A stretch of DNA of 64,000 nucleotides from Nostoc sp. UHCC 0702. Lineage in GTDB: Bacteria > Cyanobacteriota > Cyanobacteriia > Cyanobacteriales > Nostocaceae. Shown here piece after piece: positions 45,196 to 54,571 of this stretch. Numbering within the stretch: the stretch's first letter is position 1; each line of letters starts with the position of its first letter. The stretch lies in NCBI GenBank assembly GCA_017164015.1, contig CP071065.1, positions 3,945,918 through 4,009,917 of the forward strand, written 5' to 3'. The translations under genes and the position numbers were made by a program. The notes under the pieces were generated by a model, which was given only the letters and a program-made list of their open reading frames with translations, was not told where the DNA came from and made no database searches.

Positions 45196-46893
45196 CTAAA
45201 ACCCGTAATCGTCACGCATTTGTTCGTAATCAAATACTTCTGGCATCTGGTATTCTGGCTCACCGTTCAGAGATACCACGTCTATTTCTTCTGCTTCAAC
45301 AGGCACAGGTTTTTTAGCCTTTTCAACTACAGCCTGTTCTGCTTTTTGGCGTTCCTTTTTGGTTTTCTTTTGGGTAACGAATGTTTCGCGATCGCGTACT
45401 TCTGCCAACATTGAGCGATTGCTAATTGTTTTTCCTGCTTGCCTAATCTTGCGACTACTAGCTTTCGCCTCATCCAGAGATAATTGCTCAGTCTCCAAAT
45501 CCTGAGCAAATGCCCTTGCTAGAAACTCTTCTTTATTACCTTTCTGGCAGTACACCAACACAGTGGTAATATCTCTGGGGTCATAACGCAGTACAACGCT
45601 TTCGCCCGCATAACCTGCCAAGTTTTCGCCCCGATACGTCAGATTTTCAAATTGCAGATATCCACCTCTATAAATCGAGCGTCGAGTTTGCTTCATCAAG
45701 CAGATACGTAATTTTTCCTCTGAGATTAAATTAGGTGCAACAATTAATCCTGCTTCCCAACGTTGATAGCGAGTTTGATCGCCCAAACGAGCATCAGGAC
45801 GTTGATTGTATTTATCCACGATGTAACGCACCAGTAAACGTTCTAACTCTCTCAAAGTCAGACACGCCTCTTTCTCAGCTTGCTCTGGGCGTTCCTGCAC
45901 ATTCGATCCTGTATATCCAGGCAAAGTGGAAAATAAGTCAGTGTTAAAAGTCCCAAAGGGACGCTCAACAATACCACCTTCACTGGGGCGATCGCGTAAA
46001 TGACAAACAAATCCTAATTCCACTCCTATCTGTTGCAAATGGTTAGAGCGAAAATCTTTACCGCCATCAGTATAAAAATGTTCTGGTTTCCCATAGGTTC
46101 CCCATTCTTCATGGAGTCCATATTCTGACCCATAATGCTTAGGCAAAATTGCATGACGCAGCGCTAATGCCACTACCTGAGAACTTGGGGCATCAAAGCC
46201 TAAGTTAATTCCCATGATGCAACGGGAGTAAGTATCTACAACTGTTGTCAGCCAAGGACGACCCAAAAGTTCACCATGCTGATCTACTAGTAATAGGTCT
46301 ACACGGGTATGGTCACACTGCCAAACATGGTTGCTGTATTCCACCGATAAGTCTTTGCCATCGCGGGTTTTAACTGATAATCGAGAACCATGCCAACCTC
46401 GGCTTCTAACACTTGCTTTTTGTTCTTGCTCCTCAATAATCGGTTGTAAGACTCGATACACAGTCCTATAGCTGGGATATTTTTCTTGTCCCAATTCAGA
46501 AGCCCTTGCTTGTACTCTGATGGCAACTTGTTGGGGAGTAATTCGCTTACTACCTTTATTGCCTTCCTTATATGTCTTGATAATGAACTGTTGCCAATCA
46601 GTGTCGATTCGATGCTTGCCTTTGTCAGCCCTTGTCGTGGTTTGAAGTGCAGCTAAACCTTCCTCTTCCCATTTTTTGACCAGTCGCCGTACCGTCCGCA
46701 CAGACTTGCCTAGTTTGGCTGCAACCTCCCTTTGTCTCTCTCCATAGGTGATGCGATCGCACGGCTGTTGCAATTTATGAATTAAATCCAGCAAATGCCT
46801 ATCATCTGCTGAGAGTTCAGCCACTATCTCGTTAGTTTCTGGCGTTTGATCGCCATTGGCAGGATCATCCAGCATATTTACATATATGTACAA
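45196..46893 (-). CDS. tnsB: TnsB transposase, element 1
   Basis: 565 aa (559 from Met7). N-terminal helix-turn-helix domains (about 45-155) bind the transposon ends. The retroviral-integrase-type core carries the DDE triad Asp194 (WQCDHTRVD), Asp276 (FYTDGGKDF) and Glu310 (GGIVERPFG), followed by a Mu-type C-terminal beta barrel, and an extended tail (about 500-565) that contacts TnsC in the family. The spacing of the triad matches ShTnsB with a constant offset. TnsB joins 3' ends to target; without TnsA the product is often a cointegrate. The frame is intact. Confidence 0.95.
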   Translation of the reverse strand: MYIYVNMLDDPANGDQTPETNEIVAELSADDRHLLDLIHKLQQPCDRITYGERQREVAAKLGKSVRTVRRLVKKWEEEGLAALQTTTRADKGKHRIDTDWQQFIIKTYKEGNKGSKRITPQQVAIRVQARASELGQEKYPSYRTVYRVLQPIIEEQEQKASVRSRGWHGSRLSVKTRDGKDLSVEYSNHVWQCDHTRVDLLLVDQHGELLGRPWLTTVVDTYSRCIMGINLGFDAPSSQVVALALRHAILPKHYGSEYGLHEEWGTYGKPEHFYTDGGKDFRSNHLQQIGVELGFVCHLRDRPSEGGIVERPFGTFNTDLFSTLPGYTGSNVQERPEQAEKEACLTLRELERLLVRYIVDKYNQRPDARLGDQTRYQRWEAGLIVAPNLISEEKLRICLMKQTRRSIYRGGYLQFENLTYRGENLAGYAGESVVLRYDPRDITTVLVYCQKGNKEEFLARAFAQDLETEQLSLDEAKASSRKIRQAGKTISNRSMLAEVRDRETFVTQKKTKKERQKAEQAVVEKAKKPVPVEAEEIDVVSLNGEPEYQMPEVFDYEQMRDDYGF

Positions 46894-46904
46894 TACAAAC
46901 GTGG

Positions 46905-47149
46905 TTGTATTGTACTACTTAAGGGACATTTATTTTGTCAATTTTGGTAAAAATGTTGGCTGAGAGCGTTTTTCAAGAGAGGACAAGTATTTTGGCAAAT
47001 TTCCAAAAGAGGACAAGTATTTTGGCAATAAGTCTCTCGAAGGTTATTTTGTGGCTAAAATAGTAAAACCCTTACTTGGTAAGGGTTTTAAGCTAAATAT
47101 TTTTAAAGACAATAATTTGTCAAGTGGTCATTTAATTTGGCAATCGACA
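46905..47149. repeat. tnsB-side terminus of element 1
   Basis: The end, read from the right, starts TGTCGATTGCCAAATTAAAT and continues with TTGACAAATTATTGTC, which are TnsB-like sites. Inside are two copies of GAGGACAAGTATTTTGGCAA (about 46979 and 47010) and a hairpin AAAACCCTTACTTGGTAAGG (47067-47091). Confidence 0.7.
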
Positions 47150-47345
47150 TGTACATTAAATAATTATTGTCTGTTTTAAAGAATTATTGTCCAATTTGAC
47201 AGTGCTAAACGACATAATTTACGTATTTCCCTAACTTTCAGCTATCAACCCAGTTTTAAAGAATTATTGTCCAGAGTTGAAACCAGTTTTAAAGAATTAT
47301 TGTCCAAAATTACTAGGAAAATTAGTGACAGACATGGACTCCAAT
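47150..47345. repeat. CRISPR-side terminus of element 2, TnsB sites
   Basis: TGTACATTAAATAATTATTG followed by three TTTTAAAGAATTATTGTCC units (at about 47174, 47254 and 47291). The same unit, inverted, is in the other end of the element near 60350-60375. This proves that the two ends belong together. Confidence 0.85.
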
Positions 47346-47466
47346 CAAGAATGTTACAGCCAGGCTAATATTATGTAACTAAAGATTACTTAAGTGCTTT
47401 TGCATTCACCTTGTTAGTCTCAGTCAAGAAAAGGACTTACTTCATATAAAAATGCTGCGTTACATC

Positions 47467-47497
47467 GTGCGATCGCAGCGCTCCTTTCATACCACCC
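47467..47497 (-). CRISPR. Delocalised tRNA-targeting guide of element 2
   Basis: On the minus strand a degenerate repeat end (GGGTGGTATGAAAG) is followed by GAGCGCTGCGATCGCAC, an exact 17-base match to tRNA-Ala 27808-27824. The next base differs (G here, C in the tRNA). Confidence 0.88.
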
Positions 47498-47511
47498 TAA
47501 TAACTAATTAT

Positions 47512-48136
47512 ACGATATAAAACCGCCTAGCGTGAGGGTTGTTGAAACTTCGACTTTAAAACAAGACGCGCCAATCCCCCGTGCTGCTTTTAACTCACCG
47601 CCTACCGTGAGGGTTGTTGAAACCTAATGGAACCCACCTCTTGATTTAATTAGCATTTATCTTTCAACTCACCGCCTACCGTGAGGGTTGTTGAAACGTT
47701 TCATAATATTGTACATTTTATCTATCATATGTACTTTCAACTCACCGCCTACCGTGAGGGTTGTTGAAACCCGGTGGTCATGTTGAGATGATTGACAACC
47801 GTTACTTTCAACTCACCGCCTACCGTGAGGGTTGTTGAAACCTTAAAGCCTTTCAAATTAAAAGTTTCACGCATAATCTTTCAACTCACCGCCTACCGTG
47901 AGGGTTGTTGAAACAATTGTTGATATGCTTGGCAGGCACTCATGGTACTATCTTTCAACTCACCGCCTACCGTGAGGGTTGTTGAAACTGAAGTGGGCAT
48001 CGGCTCATGGTCAGATAAAGGGTATCTTTCAACTCACCGCCTACTGTGAGGGTTGTTGAAACTCCCATAGGATACGCTGCTGCTTACGCATTGCCGGAAC
48101 TTTCAACTCACCGCCTACTGTGAGGGTTGTTGAAAC
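47512..48136 (-). CRISPR. CRISPR array 2 (8 repeats plus one degenerate)
   Basis: 37-bp repeats begin at 47587, 47661, 47734, 47805, 47878, 47952, 48026 and 48100; a decayed one is at 47512. On the minus strand they start GTTTCAACAACCCTCAC and end CGGTGAGTTGAAAG. The two nearest the tracrRNA have a one-base variant (CTACTG for CTACCG on the plus strand). Spacers are about 34-38 bp. Confidence 0.95.
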
Positions 48137-48319
48137 CCTGACTTGTCAAACGCTTATCTTCACTGTTTTTCACAGGCAATTTTGACATCTACTTAAAAGC
48201 GTATTTTCTATCGCCAATAAATAAACTTTGATTCGCCTTGAAAATTCTCAAATCCAGTCAAGATAAGAGTTTTAGCAATTTGGCATATCCCAGGGGATTT
48301 TGCCTCTGCTTTGACTTGC

Positions 48320-48740
48320 CAAAAATAAAAATTAGGGGGTGGTGTTCGGTAGCCACCGTGACGGTATACCCGTACCCTTACTTTGCTATAAAGTAAGAGA
48401 TAGAAGTTCCTCGTAAAACCAAAATCAAAGATTTCAGTTATACAGGCCGCTCTGGCACCCAACACCAAGCTAATAGAGTTTGATGTCAAGAGCTAAGGTT
48501 CTGGGTTGTTTGGAACCCTAACACCTTATACTTCCCATGCGTCTCGGTGCGAGTCCTTTCTCATCTAAAAGCAGCATTTGCTTACCCAAACAATTACTGC
48601 TAACAAACATTTAGATGAACGCACAGGTAGAGTCGGCAGCTACCAGGGCCAGAAAGAAGACACTTTTTCAAGCGTCATTAAACTAACCCATTCTTACAGT
48701 ATCTCAACAAAGGGGTGATACTGTTGCATCATAATAGATG
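48320..48740 (-). ncRNA. tracrRNA of element 2, expanded
   Basis: The minus strand keeps the V-K core blocks (GGGTTAGTTTAATGAC, TTTCTGGCCCTGGTAGCTGC and GGTGGCTACCGAACACCACC). However, the distance between GGTAGCTGC and GGTGGCTACC is about 297 bases, compared with about 95 in element 1 and 125 in element 3. The extra 170-200 bases have several self-complementary stretches (for example CTTACTTTATAGCAAAGTAAG). Ends are approximate. The open frame 48208-48489 lies inside this RNA and is not a gene. Confidence 0.75.
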
Positions 48741-48814
48741 GCACCGATTGATTACACTAAATAATACAATATACAGGTAGAAATTTATCTACCCACAGCA
48801 GGAATTTTGCCTTA

Positions 48815-50806
48815 CTAAGCAGACAATGCTAGATTTATTGCTTGTTCTTGTAGAGTACTATGAGATGGCTGCTTACCAAATTTAATACTAATTTTCAATT
48901 CAGCAGCTCTTGACTTTATAGATTCTTGAAGTCTGCTGTAACTCCAATTGTGTATCTGGCGATTATATTCCTTTACATATAATTCTTGTGCATTGATATC
49001 GCCTGGAAATTTAGTTTCTGCCTTTGCTTGAATTACGCTAGTACGAATTTCCCTAATACCTTTTAATCCAGGCAATACAATGCAACTAGCTTGATATTCC
49101 TTGGCGACTTCCACTATTCTTTTTGCCAGTAGTCTATCAACATATTCCCCTAGTTTTGACTCTCCTAGATCACATGGAGAATCTTTTTTCTGAGCTTTTT
49201 CTCTCTCCTTACGAAAATGCACTTGTTGCCTTCTCCTACGGCTTAACAGGGGAAAAGCATCACCTAGTAGCTCTTTGACCGTTTTACAGATGAGTATTTC
49301 TTTTGTATTGATATCAACTACAACGAGTGTTGCTAATTCGACAGGATGGAAACTAATACCAACAATTATATTAGATTGACCTCTGTAAAGTGGTTTACTA
49401 GGACGAGCAAATGAATTCTTAAGCCGAGACAACGAAGATTTATTTTTAGTCAGCTTTTTCTGTTGCTTACTATCGATATTCTCATTACTTTCTGCTTGAT
49501 TTACTTCTGCTTGAGCCTTATCAGTCTTTTCTTGTCTCACTTCTTCTGTACCTTCTGCTGTCCATAAACGAGCATCATAGGTACAATGCAGGGCTAATTT
49601 ATTGACCTTCCACGGTTCACCTTTACCTTTACCTTGCCGCCATAACAAATGTGCAGAACGTAGTGTAACCAAGCTACCTGAAAGCTTTTCTTCTCCTTTT
49701 TCACTTGCTTTCAAAGCTTTGTAATATTTTAAAAAGCGTTCAAAAAAACGAAGTTGGCGTTTATCACAACAAATTTGAAAGTGGTATTCAGCCCAGCCAT
49801 TAAAGTAAACAAAAATGTTTCCTTTCTCATCTTTATACCAGCTTAAATCACCACTGGAATAAAGTATTGGGTATGGTAAGGATGATACTTTTTTTAGTAA
49901 AATAGCTATCCATTCTGCAAACTCTTCATTATCTTGAGGCACTTGATTAACTAATTTTTCAAATGCTTGACTATATTTTTCTCCTGTTATATCCCTACCA
50001 TTAGGTAATCGAGTATTCTGTATCTGTGTTTCTAAACGTTTAATTTCGATTTCTTTTGCAGAGCTACGTTTATTCAATTGTGTGAGATTTTCCTCTGCTT
50101 CACTAACTTTATTATCATTTTTTATTAGGTAAGCAACCGCACACTGCGTTAAAATATCCGGTGATTTTCTATGAATTTCATATAGGGTATTGGTTAAGGT
50201 TTTATCAATATTTCCAATAAAAAAACGATTTAATATTTCTTCGATAGCCTTATTGTTTTTATTGGATTTATTAATTTTTTTCTTTGCTGATGTGGTTTTA
50301 TTTATCTTTGGTTTATTATTAACTTGTTCTATAAACTCTTCTACCTGGCTCAGTATCTCTTTTGCTTTACAACGTATTGTCTGTAAATCGCAATTACTCT
50401 GTTCTACAAGCTCAACATCACTTTTAAGTATATTATTGAGAAAATATTCTTTACCTTCTTTTTTGTTTTTTCGTACTTGGTATAGTCTAAGCCATGAAGA
50501 ATACACCTCTGTGACTAGAGAATCTGCTGATGAGCGAAGACGACCTGACTGTTTTTTCAAATCAGAATCCTCTGTTATATCTCTACGTAATTCTGTGATT
50601 TCTTTTTTAGTTATTGTTCCATTCTCTTTATTAGCTTCAAATTCTGGTTGCTCACTTACAGATTTCAATAATTGAACAATCAGAGGAGTATTTTTTTGGG
50701 ACATTTCTTCCCATACTTTACGAAGTACATCTTCTTTAGCACTTAAATTACAGCTTATGGTTCTAACGATTGGATTGGTGGGATTTTTTCCACTAGTGGA
50801 ACTCAT
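48815..50806 (-). CDS. cas12k: Cas12k, element 2 (divergent)
   Basis: 663 aa, full frame. Family blocks: NTPLIVQLLKSVSEQPEFEA, SLSRLKNSFARPSKPLYRGQ, CKTVKELLGDAFPLLSRRRR, YQASCIVLPGLKGIREIRTS and HNWSYSRLQESIKSRAAELK. It is clearly Cas12k but well diverged from the element 1 copy, with longer Lys-rich inserts (about 165-190). The catalytic acidic residues of an active RuvC are not evident, as in the family. It guides insertion and does not cleave. It probably uses the expanded tracrRNA. The long plus-strand frame at 50190-50675 is a shadow. Confidence 0.93.
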   Translation of the reverse strand: MSSTSGKNPTNPIVRTISCNLSAKEDVLRKVWEEMSQKNTPLIVQLLKSVSEQPEFEANKENGTITKKEITELRRDITEDSDLKKQSGRLRSSADSLVTEVYSSWLRLYQVRKNKKEGKEYFLNNILKSDVELVEQSNCDLQTIRCKAKEILSQVEEFIEQVNNKPKINKTTSAKKKINKSNKNNKAIEEILNRFFIGNIDKTLTNTLYEIHRKSPDILTQCAVAYLIKNDNKVSEAEENLTQLNKRSSAKEIEIKRLETQIQNTRLPNGRDITGEKYSQAFEKLVNQVPQDNEEFAEWIAILLKKVSSLPYPILYSSGDLSWYKDEKGNIFVYFNGWAEYHFQICCDKRQLRFFERFLKYYKALKASEKGEEKLSGSLVTLRSAHLLWRQGKGKGEPWKVNKLALHCTYDARLWTAEGTEEVRQEKTDKAQAEVNQAESNENIDSKQQKKLTKNKSSLSRLKNSFARPSKPLYRGQSNIIVGISFHPVELATLVVVDINTKEILICKTVKELLGDAFPLLSRRRRQQVHFRKEREKAQKKDSPCDLGESKLGEYVDRLLAKRIVEVAKEYQASCIVLPGLKGIREIRTSVIQAKAETKFPGDINAQELYVKEYNRQIHNWSYSRLQESIKSRAAELKISIKFGKQPSHSTLQEQAINLALSA

Positions 50807-51020
50807 AGCGGCAACAACTCCATAAAATAAATATTTTTTATCTGTGTAATTAGGCTAATTGCTGATTTACCTTTACCAAAAAACCTTTTAAAAATTAAAT
50901 TAATGCTTGGTAATGTTTTCAATTTACCACAAAACATTGCTACACATTGTTAAACATTATTTAGCCTTGTAACAAGGTTGTAAGGTTATGATGGATTGGC
51001 GATAAATCCTTTTAGAGTTA

Positions 51021-51188
51021 ATGAGCCAGAGCGATCGCGTACAAACTTCGATATACTTCCCCAAAGATATCCACGAGGCTTTAGTCAGATGGGCGCAGGA
51101 AGAAGACCGTCCCATCAGTAATCTTGTGGTGCGAATTGTCAGTAAGGCGATTGAAGAACGAGAAAAGCAACAGAATCCACAGCAATAA
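51021..51188 (+). CDS. Arc-type ribbon-helix-helix regulator (55 aa)
   Basis: ATG at 51021 and TAA at 51186. The product begins MSQSDRVQTSIYFPKDIHEA, then RWAQEEDRPISNLVVRIVSK, a classic ribbon-helix-helix fold. It is divergent from cas12k with 214 bp between starts. Arc-like regulators are known next to cas12k in V-K CASTs that lack the MerR type, so it probably represses cas12k of element 2. Confidence 0.8.
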   Translation: MSQSDRVQTSIYFPKDIHEALVRWAQEEDRPISNLVVRIVSKAIEEREKQQNPQQ

Positions 51189-51230
51189 TAATCACGCTTA
51201 TGCCATCGTTATTTCACCTTTGAGCAATAC

Positions 51231-51419
51231 ATGGATTTTGTTCATAGGCTGTGCAACAATGAAAGCCGCGAAATTTTGCTAAAAATAGTAATGCTAGAGA
51301 AAAGTAAAGAGTTTCAGAGGAGGGTTCCTCAAGACCTAAAAATTACTTTTGAAATCGACTGTACTTGTCTGCAAGTGTCGCAGGCTTTAAAAGAGTCGAT
51401 TAGAGATTGGCTGCAATAA
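51231..51419 (+). CDS. Small hypothetical protein (62 aa)
   Basis: Basic N-terminal half (NNESREILLKIVMLEKSKEF) and a helical C-terminus (QVSQALKESIRDWLQ). No family recognised. It lies between the Arc-like gene and hsdM on the same strand, 33 bp before the hsdM start, so it could be the first gene of that operon or a false frame. Confidence 0.35.
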   Translation: MDFVHRLCNNESREILLKIVMLEKSKEFQRRVPQDLKITFEIDCTCLQVSQALKESIRDWLQ

Positions 51420-51452
51420 AGATTCCCTTGTTGAGGTAAAGTGATATCGCTT

Positions 51453-52910
51453 ATGACTACCATTACCCACGATATCGTCGCCAAGCTATGGAATCTTTGT
51501 AACGTCCTCAAGGATGATGGCGTGACGTATCACCAATACGTCATTGAATTGACGTACCTGTTGTTTTTGAAGATGGCAAAAGAGACTGGCACAGAAAACG
51601 TGCTTCTTGAGGGTTATCGCTGGGACGACCTAGAAGGCAGAGCAGCAACTGAGCGTTTGGATTTTTACAAACTTCTGTTGCTCTACCTTGGTAGTCACGG
51701 TTCAACGCTCGTTAAAGAAATTTTTGCCAATGCCACTTCCTCTATCAAAAAGCCCAACACGCTTTCTGTACTTGTCACCGAGATCGACAAACTTGACTGG
51801 TACAGCGCTCGGCAAGAAGGACTGGGCGACGTGTATGAAGGGCTGCTGGAAAAGAACGCCAATGAAAAAAAATCCGGTGCTGGTCAGTACTTTACACCCC
51901 GTCCGCTGATCGATAGTATGGTGCATGTTATGCGCCCTACGTTGGAGGACGTTATTCAAGACCCCGCAGCAGGAACAGGCGGTTTTTTAATCGCCGCCAA
52001 TCGCTACATACGCGAAAACAGTGACCCGGATACCTGGACAGAAAAACAGCAACGCAAGTACCGTAGGAATACCTTCTACGGCATGGAGCATGTGCAGGAC
52101 ACGCACCGTCTGGCGTTAATGAATCTAATGCTGCATGGGCTGGAGTTTGTCCCGCAAGGGGCAGGTATCCGCTATGGCGATACGCTTTCACCAGACGGAG
52201 AAGCATTGCCGAAAGCAACGCTGATCCTTACCAATCCACCTTTCGGCTCCAAGAAAGGGGGTGGCCTACCTACTCGCAAGGACTTCACTTTTTCTACCAG
52301 CAATAAACAGTTTTGCTTTCTGCAACACATTTATGGTGGTCTCAAGCCTGGTGGTCGTGCTGCGGCAGTTTTTCCAGACAATGTGTTATTTGACAGCAAT
52401 GTCGGTAAGCAGATTCGCGCTGAATTGATGGAAAAGTGCAACCTACATACCATCTTGCGTCTACCAAGTGGTATTTTTTATGCTCCAGGTGTTAAGACTA
52501 ACGTGCTGTTTTTCACTCGTGGTAAAAAAGAAAAAGGTAATACTCAAGAAGTGTGGGTATACGATATGCGTGCTAATATATCGCAGTTTGGCAAGCGCAC
52601 CCAACTGACCCGCGAACACTTTGCCGATTTTGAAGTTGCCTTTGGCTCTGATCCTCTTGGTAGCCCTGCAAGTCTTACCAAGCGTGTAGATACTGGTGAA
52701 CAGGGACGTTTCCGCCTCTTTACCCGCGACTGGATTGCTGATCACAACGATAACTTAGATATCAGCTGGCTTAAAGATGAAAGCGCAGACGACACTAACG
52801 AACTACCCGAACTGGCAGTACTTGCACAAGAGGCTATGGTCGAACTAGAGGCAGCTCTGGCAGAATTACGAGGGATTTTAGAGGAGTTGGGTGAGGAGGT
52901 AGAAGCGTGA
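51453..52910 (+). CDS. hsdM: Type I methyltransferase, M subunit (element 2)
   Basis: 485 aa from the ATG at 51453 (MTTITHDIVAKLWNLCNVLK); an in-frame start at 51441 is less likely. Motif I is QDPAAGTGGFLIAAN and motif IV LTNPPFGSKK, with KSGAGQYFTPRPLIDSM between. N6-adenine methyltransferase of the HsdM family. The stop overlaps the hsdS start (GTGA). Different in sequence from hsdM in element 1, so independently acquired. No hsdR follows. Confidence 0.92.
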   Translation: MTTITHDIVAKLWNLCNVLKDDGVTYHQYVIELTYLLFLKMAKETGTENVLLEGYRWDDLEGRAATERLDFYKLLLLYLGSHGSTLVKEIFANATSSIKKPNTLSVLVTEIDKLDWYSARQEGLGDVYEGLLEKNANEKKSGAGQYFTPRPLIDSMVHVMRPTLEDVIQDPAAGTGGFLIAANRYIRENSDPDTWTEKQQRKYRRNTFYGMEHVQDTHRLALMNLMLHGLEFVPQGAGIRYGDTLSPDGEALPKATLILTNPPFGSKKGGGLPTRKDFTFSTSNKQFCFLQHIYGGLKPGGRAAAVFPDNVLFDSNVGKQIRAELMEKCNLHTILRLPSGIFYAPGVKTNVLFFTRGKKEKGNTQEVWVYDMRANISQFGKRTQLTREHFADFEVAFGSDPLGSPASLTKRVDTGEQGRFRLFTRDWIADHNDNLDISWLKDESADDTNELPELAVLAQEAMVELEAALAELRGILEELGEEVEA

Positions 52911-54571
52911 GTGAGCTTCCACAGGGTTGGGCTATGACCAGCCTTGGAGATATCTGTGGAACTGGTCAGTATGGCTGGACGACGAAAGCTGTGAGTCAAG
53001 GATTTGTTAAATATTTACGTACAACCGACATCACCAAAGGCCAAATAGACTGGCACTCTGTCCCCTATTGCCAAAAAACACCCTTTGATCTTAAAAAGTA
53101 CTGTATTCAAGAAAATGATATCTTGATATCACGGGCTGGATCAGTCGGATTTAGCATATTAATTACAGATATTCCCTGCCCGATAGTTTTTGCATCGTAT
53201 CTCATCCGATTTATTCCTTCTAAAAATATTGAGCCACGATACGTAGCATATTCTTTGAAGTCTCCCAAATACTGGCAACAAATTTCCAATGCTTCTACAG
53301 GAATCGCACTAGCTAATGTCAATGCTAAGAAGTTAGCAGAATTAAGAGTTCCTGTTGCCCCCCTCAACGAACAAAAACGCATCGCTGATAAGCTCGATGC
53401 TCTGTTTAGGCGGGTGGATGCCTGTCAAGAGAGACTAGATCGTGTGCCGCGCATTCTCAAACGTTTCCGCCAAAACATTCTTGATTTAGCAGTATCGGGA
53501 AAGCTAACGGAAAGCTGGCGAGAAGCCAATACTATCAGAATCAGTAACACAGTTGAATCAATACAGATCGAACCTATAGGTGATTTTCTTAGTGCAATCA
53601 ATTCGCTTGATTATGTTATTCCTGATGGTTGGGTATGGCTCAATCCTGACTTAATTAAATTTTCTGAAAAGCACTCACTTTCAATTGGTCCATTCGGAAG
53701 CAACTTGACTGTTAAAGATTATAGAGATGCAGGTATTCCATTGGTATTTGTGCGAGATATACGCACGAAAAATTTTGGTAACGAAACAACAAAGTTTATA
53801 AGTGGAGAAAAAGCTCAAGAACTATGGGCACATAGAGTCGAACCCGGTGATCTACTAATTACTAAAATGGGTGATCCACCTGGAGATGTTGCAGTATTTC
53901 CTCTAGACAGACCTATTTCAGTGATTACAGCCGATTGTATCCGGATAAAAGTTAATCCTGAAATAGTAATTATAAAACTGTTGTCACTGTTTATCGAGAG
54001 TAGTTTGATTAGATCGCTAATAAAAGAGATAACTGCTGGCGTTGCCCAACAAAAAATAAGCTTGCAAAGATTTCGTTCTATGCCCCTACCTATTCCGCCA
54101 CTTGATGAACAGCAAGAAATTGTTCGTCGTGTCGAATCGCTGTTCGCTTATGCTGATCGCCTCGAAGCCCACTATCAAGCTGCCTGTACTCAGATCGAGC
54201 GTTTGACACCAGTACTATTGGCTAAGGCCTTTCGCGGCGAACTGGTATCTCAAGACCCTAACGATGAACCAGCATCAGCACTGTTGGAGCGGATTCGCAT
54301 TGAGCAAGCAGCACAATCCGCCAAAGCTAAGAGAGACATGACTTCTAGAAAACCAGCCATGACCAAAATGACCAAAGAATCTGTTAAGGAAGCAATTCGG
54401 CAATTACCCAAGGACAAATTTTCATTCGATGAACTGCGTGAAAACCTCACTGGTGATTATGACTCACTAAAGGATATCCTGTTTACACTCCTTAGTGAAG
54501 CCGAGCCGATTCTTACCCAGGTCTTTGATCAAGAGGAGCGAGCAATGTGTTTTTTTCGGGCAGGTAAATGA
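52907..54571 (+). CDS. hsdS: Type I specificity subunit (element 2)
   Basis: 554 aa, GTG start overlapping hsdM. It has two target recognition domains (about 1-150 and 225-400) with conserved helical spacers (NEQKRIADKLDALFRRVDAC and LLAKAFRGELVSQDPNDEPA). A C-terminal extension (about 470-554, ESVKEAIRQLPKDKFSFDEL) is typical of some HsdS proteins and may bind an extra subunit. The stop overlaps the next gene by 4 bp, giving tight coupling with the ATPase. Confidence 0.92.
   Translation: MSELPQGWAMTSLGDICGTGQYGWTTKAVSQGFVKYLRTTDITKGQIDWHSVPYCQKTPFDLKKYCIQENDILISRAGSVGFSILITDIPCPIVFASYLIRFIPSKNIEPRYVAYSLKSPKYWQQISNASTGIALANVNAKKLAELRVPVAPLNEQKRIADKLDALFRRVDACQERLDRVPRILKRFRQNILDLAVSGKLTESWREANTIRISNTVESIQIEPIGDFLSAINSLDYVIPDGWVWLNPDLIKFSEKHSLSIGPFGSNLTVKDYRDAGIPLVFVRDIRTKNFGNETTKFISGEKAQELWAHRVEPGDLLITKMGDPPGDVAVFPLDRPISVITADCIRIKVNPEIVIIKLLSLFIESSLIRSLIKEITAGVAQQKISLQRFRSMPLPIPPLDEQQEIVRRVESLFAYADRLEAHYQAACTQIERLTPVLLAKAFRGELVSQDPNDEPASALLERIRIEQAAQSAKAKRDMTSRKPAMTKMTKESVKEAIRQLPKDKFSFDELRENLTGDYDSLKDILFTLLSEAEPILTQVFDQEERAMCFFRAGK

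Larger units (their letters stand above)
27870..47149. mobile_element. Type V-K CAST, element 1
   Basis: About 19.3 kb Tn7-like CRISPR-associated transposon. Order from the tRNA: terminus, tRNA-targeting guide, CRISPR array, tracrRNA, cas12k, cvkR-like regulator, cargo (type I restriction-modification, AAA ATPase/subtilase pair, small genes), tniQ, tnsC, tnsB, terminus. The ends read TGTACAGTGACA at the left and, inverted, TGTCGATTGCC at the right. The left end is 62 bp past the PAM in the tRNA gene, within the 60-66 bp known for ShCAST. tnsC has a nonsense codon and tniQ an internal deletion, so autonomous movement is doubtful. Confidence 0.9.

Noticed and set aside
45196..45414. Small hydrophobic plus-strand frames near 45117-45414
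   Set aside because: Antisense of the tnsB C-terminus and the tnsC start; no independent support.
46979..47032. Two GAGGACAAGTATTTTGGCAA copies as a CRISPR or a TnsB site array
   Set aside because: Only two copies with a 31-bp period and no relation to the CRISPR repeats; left as part of the transposon end.
48208..48489. 93-aa open frame on the minus strand
   Set aside because: It falls within the tracrRNA region of element 2 and has no protein family features.
50190..50675. 161-aa open frame on the plus strand, Leu/Ser/Phe rich
   Set aside because: It is the exact antisense of the cas12k gene of element 2; its composition is what the reverse of Lys/Glu-rich codons gives.
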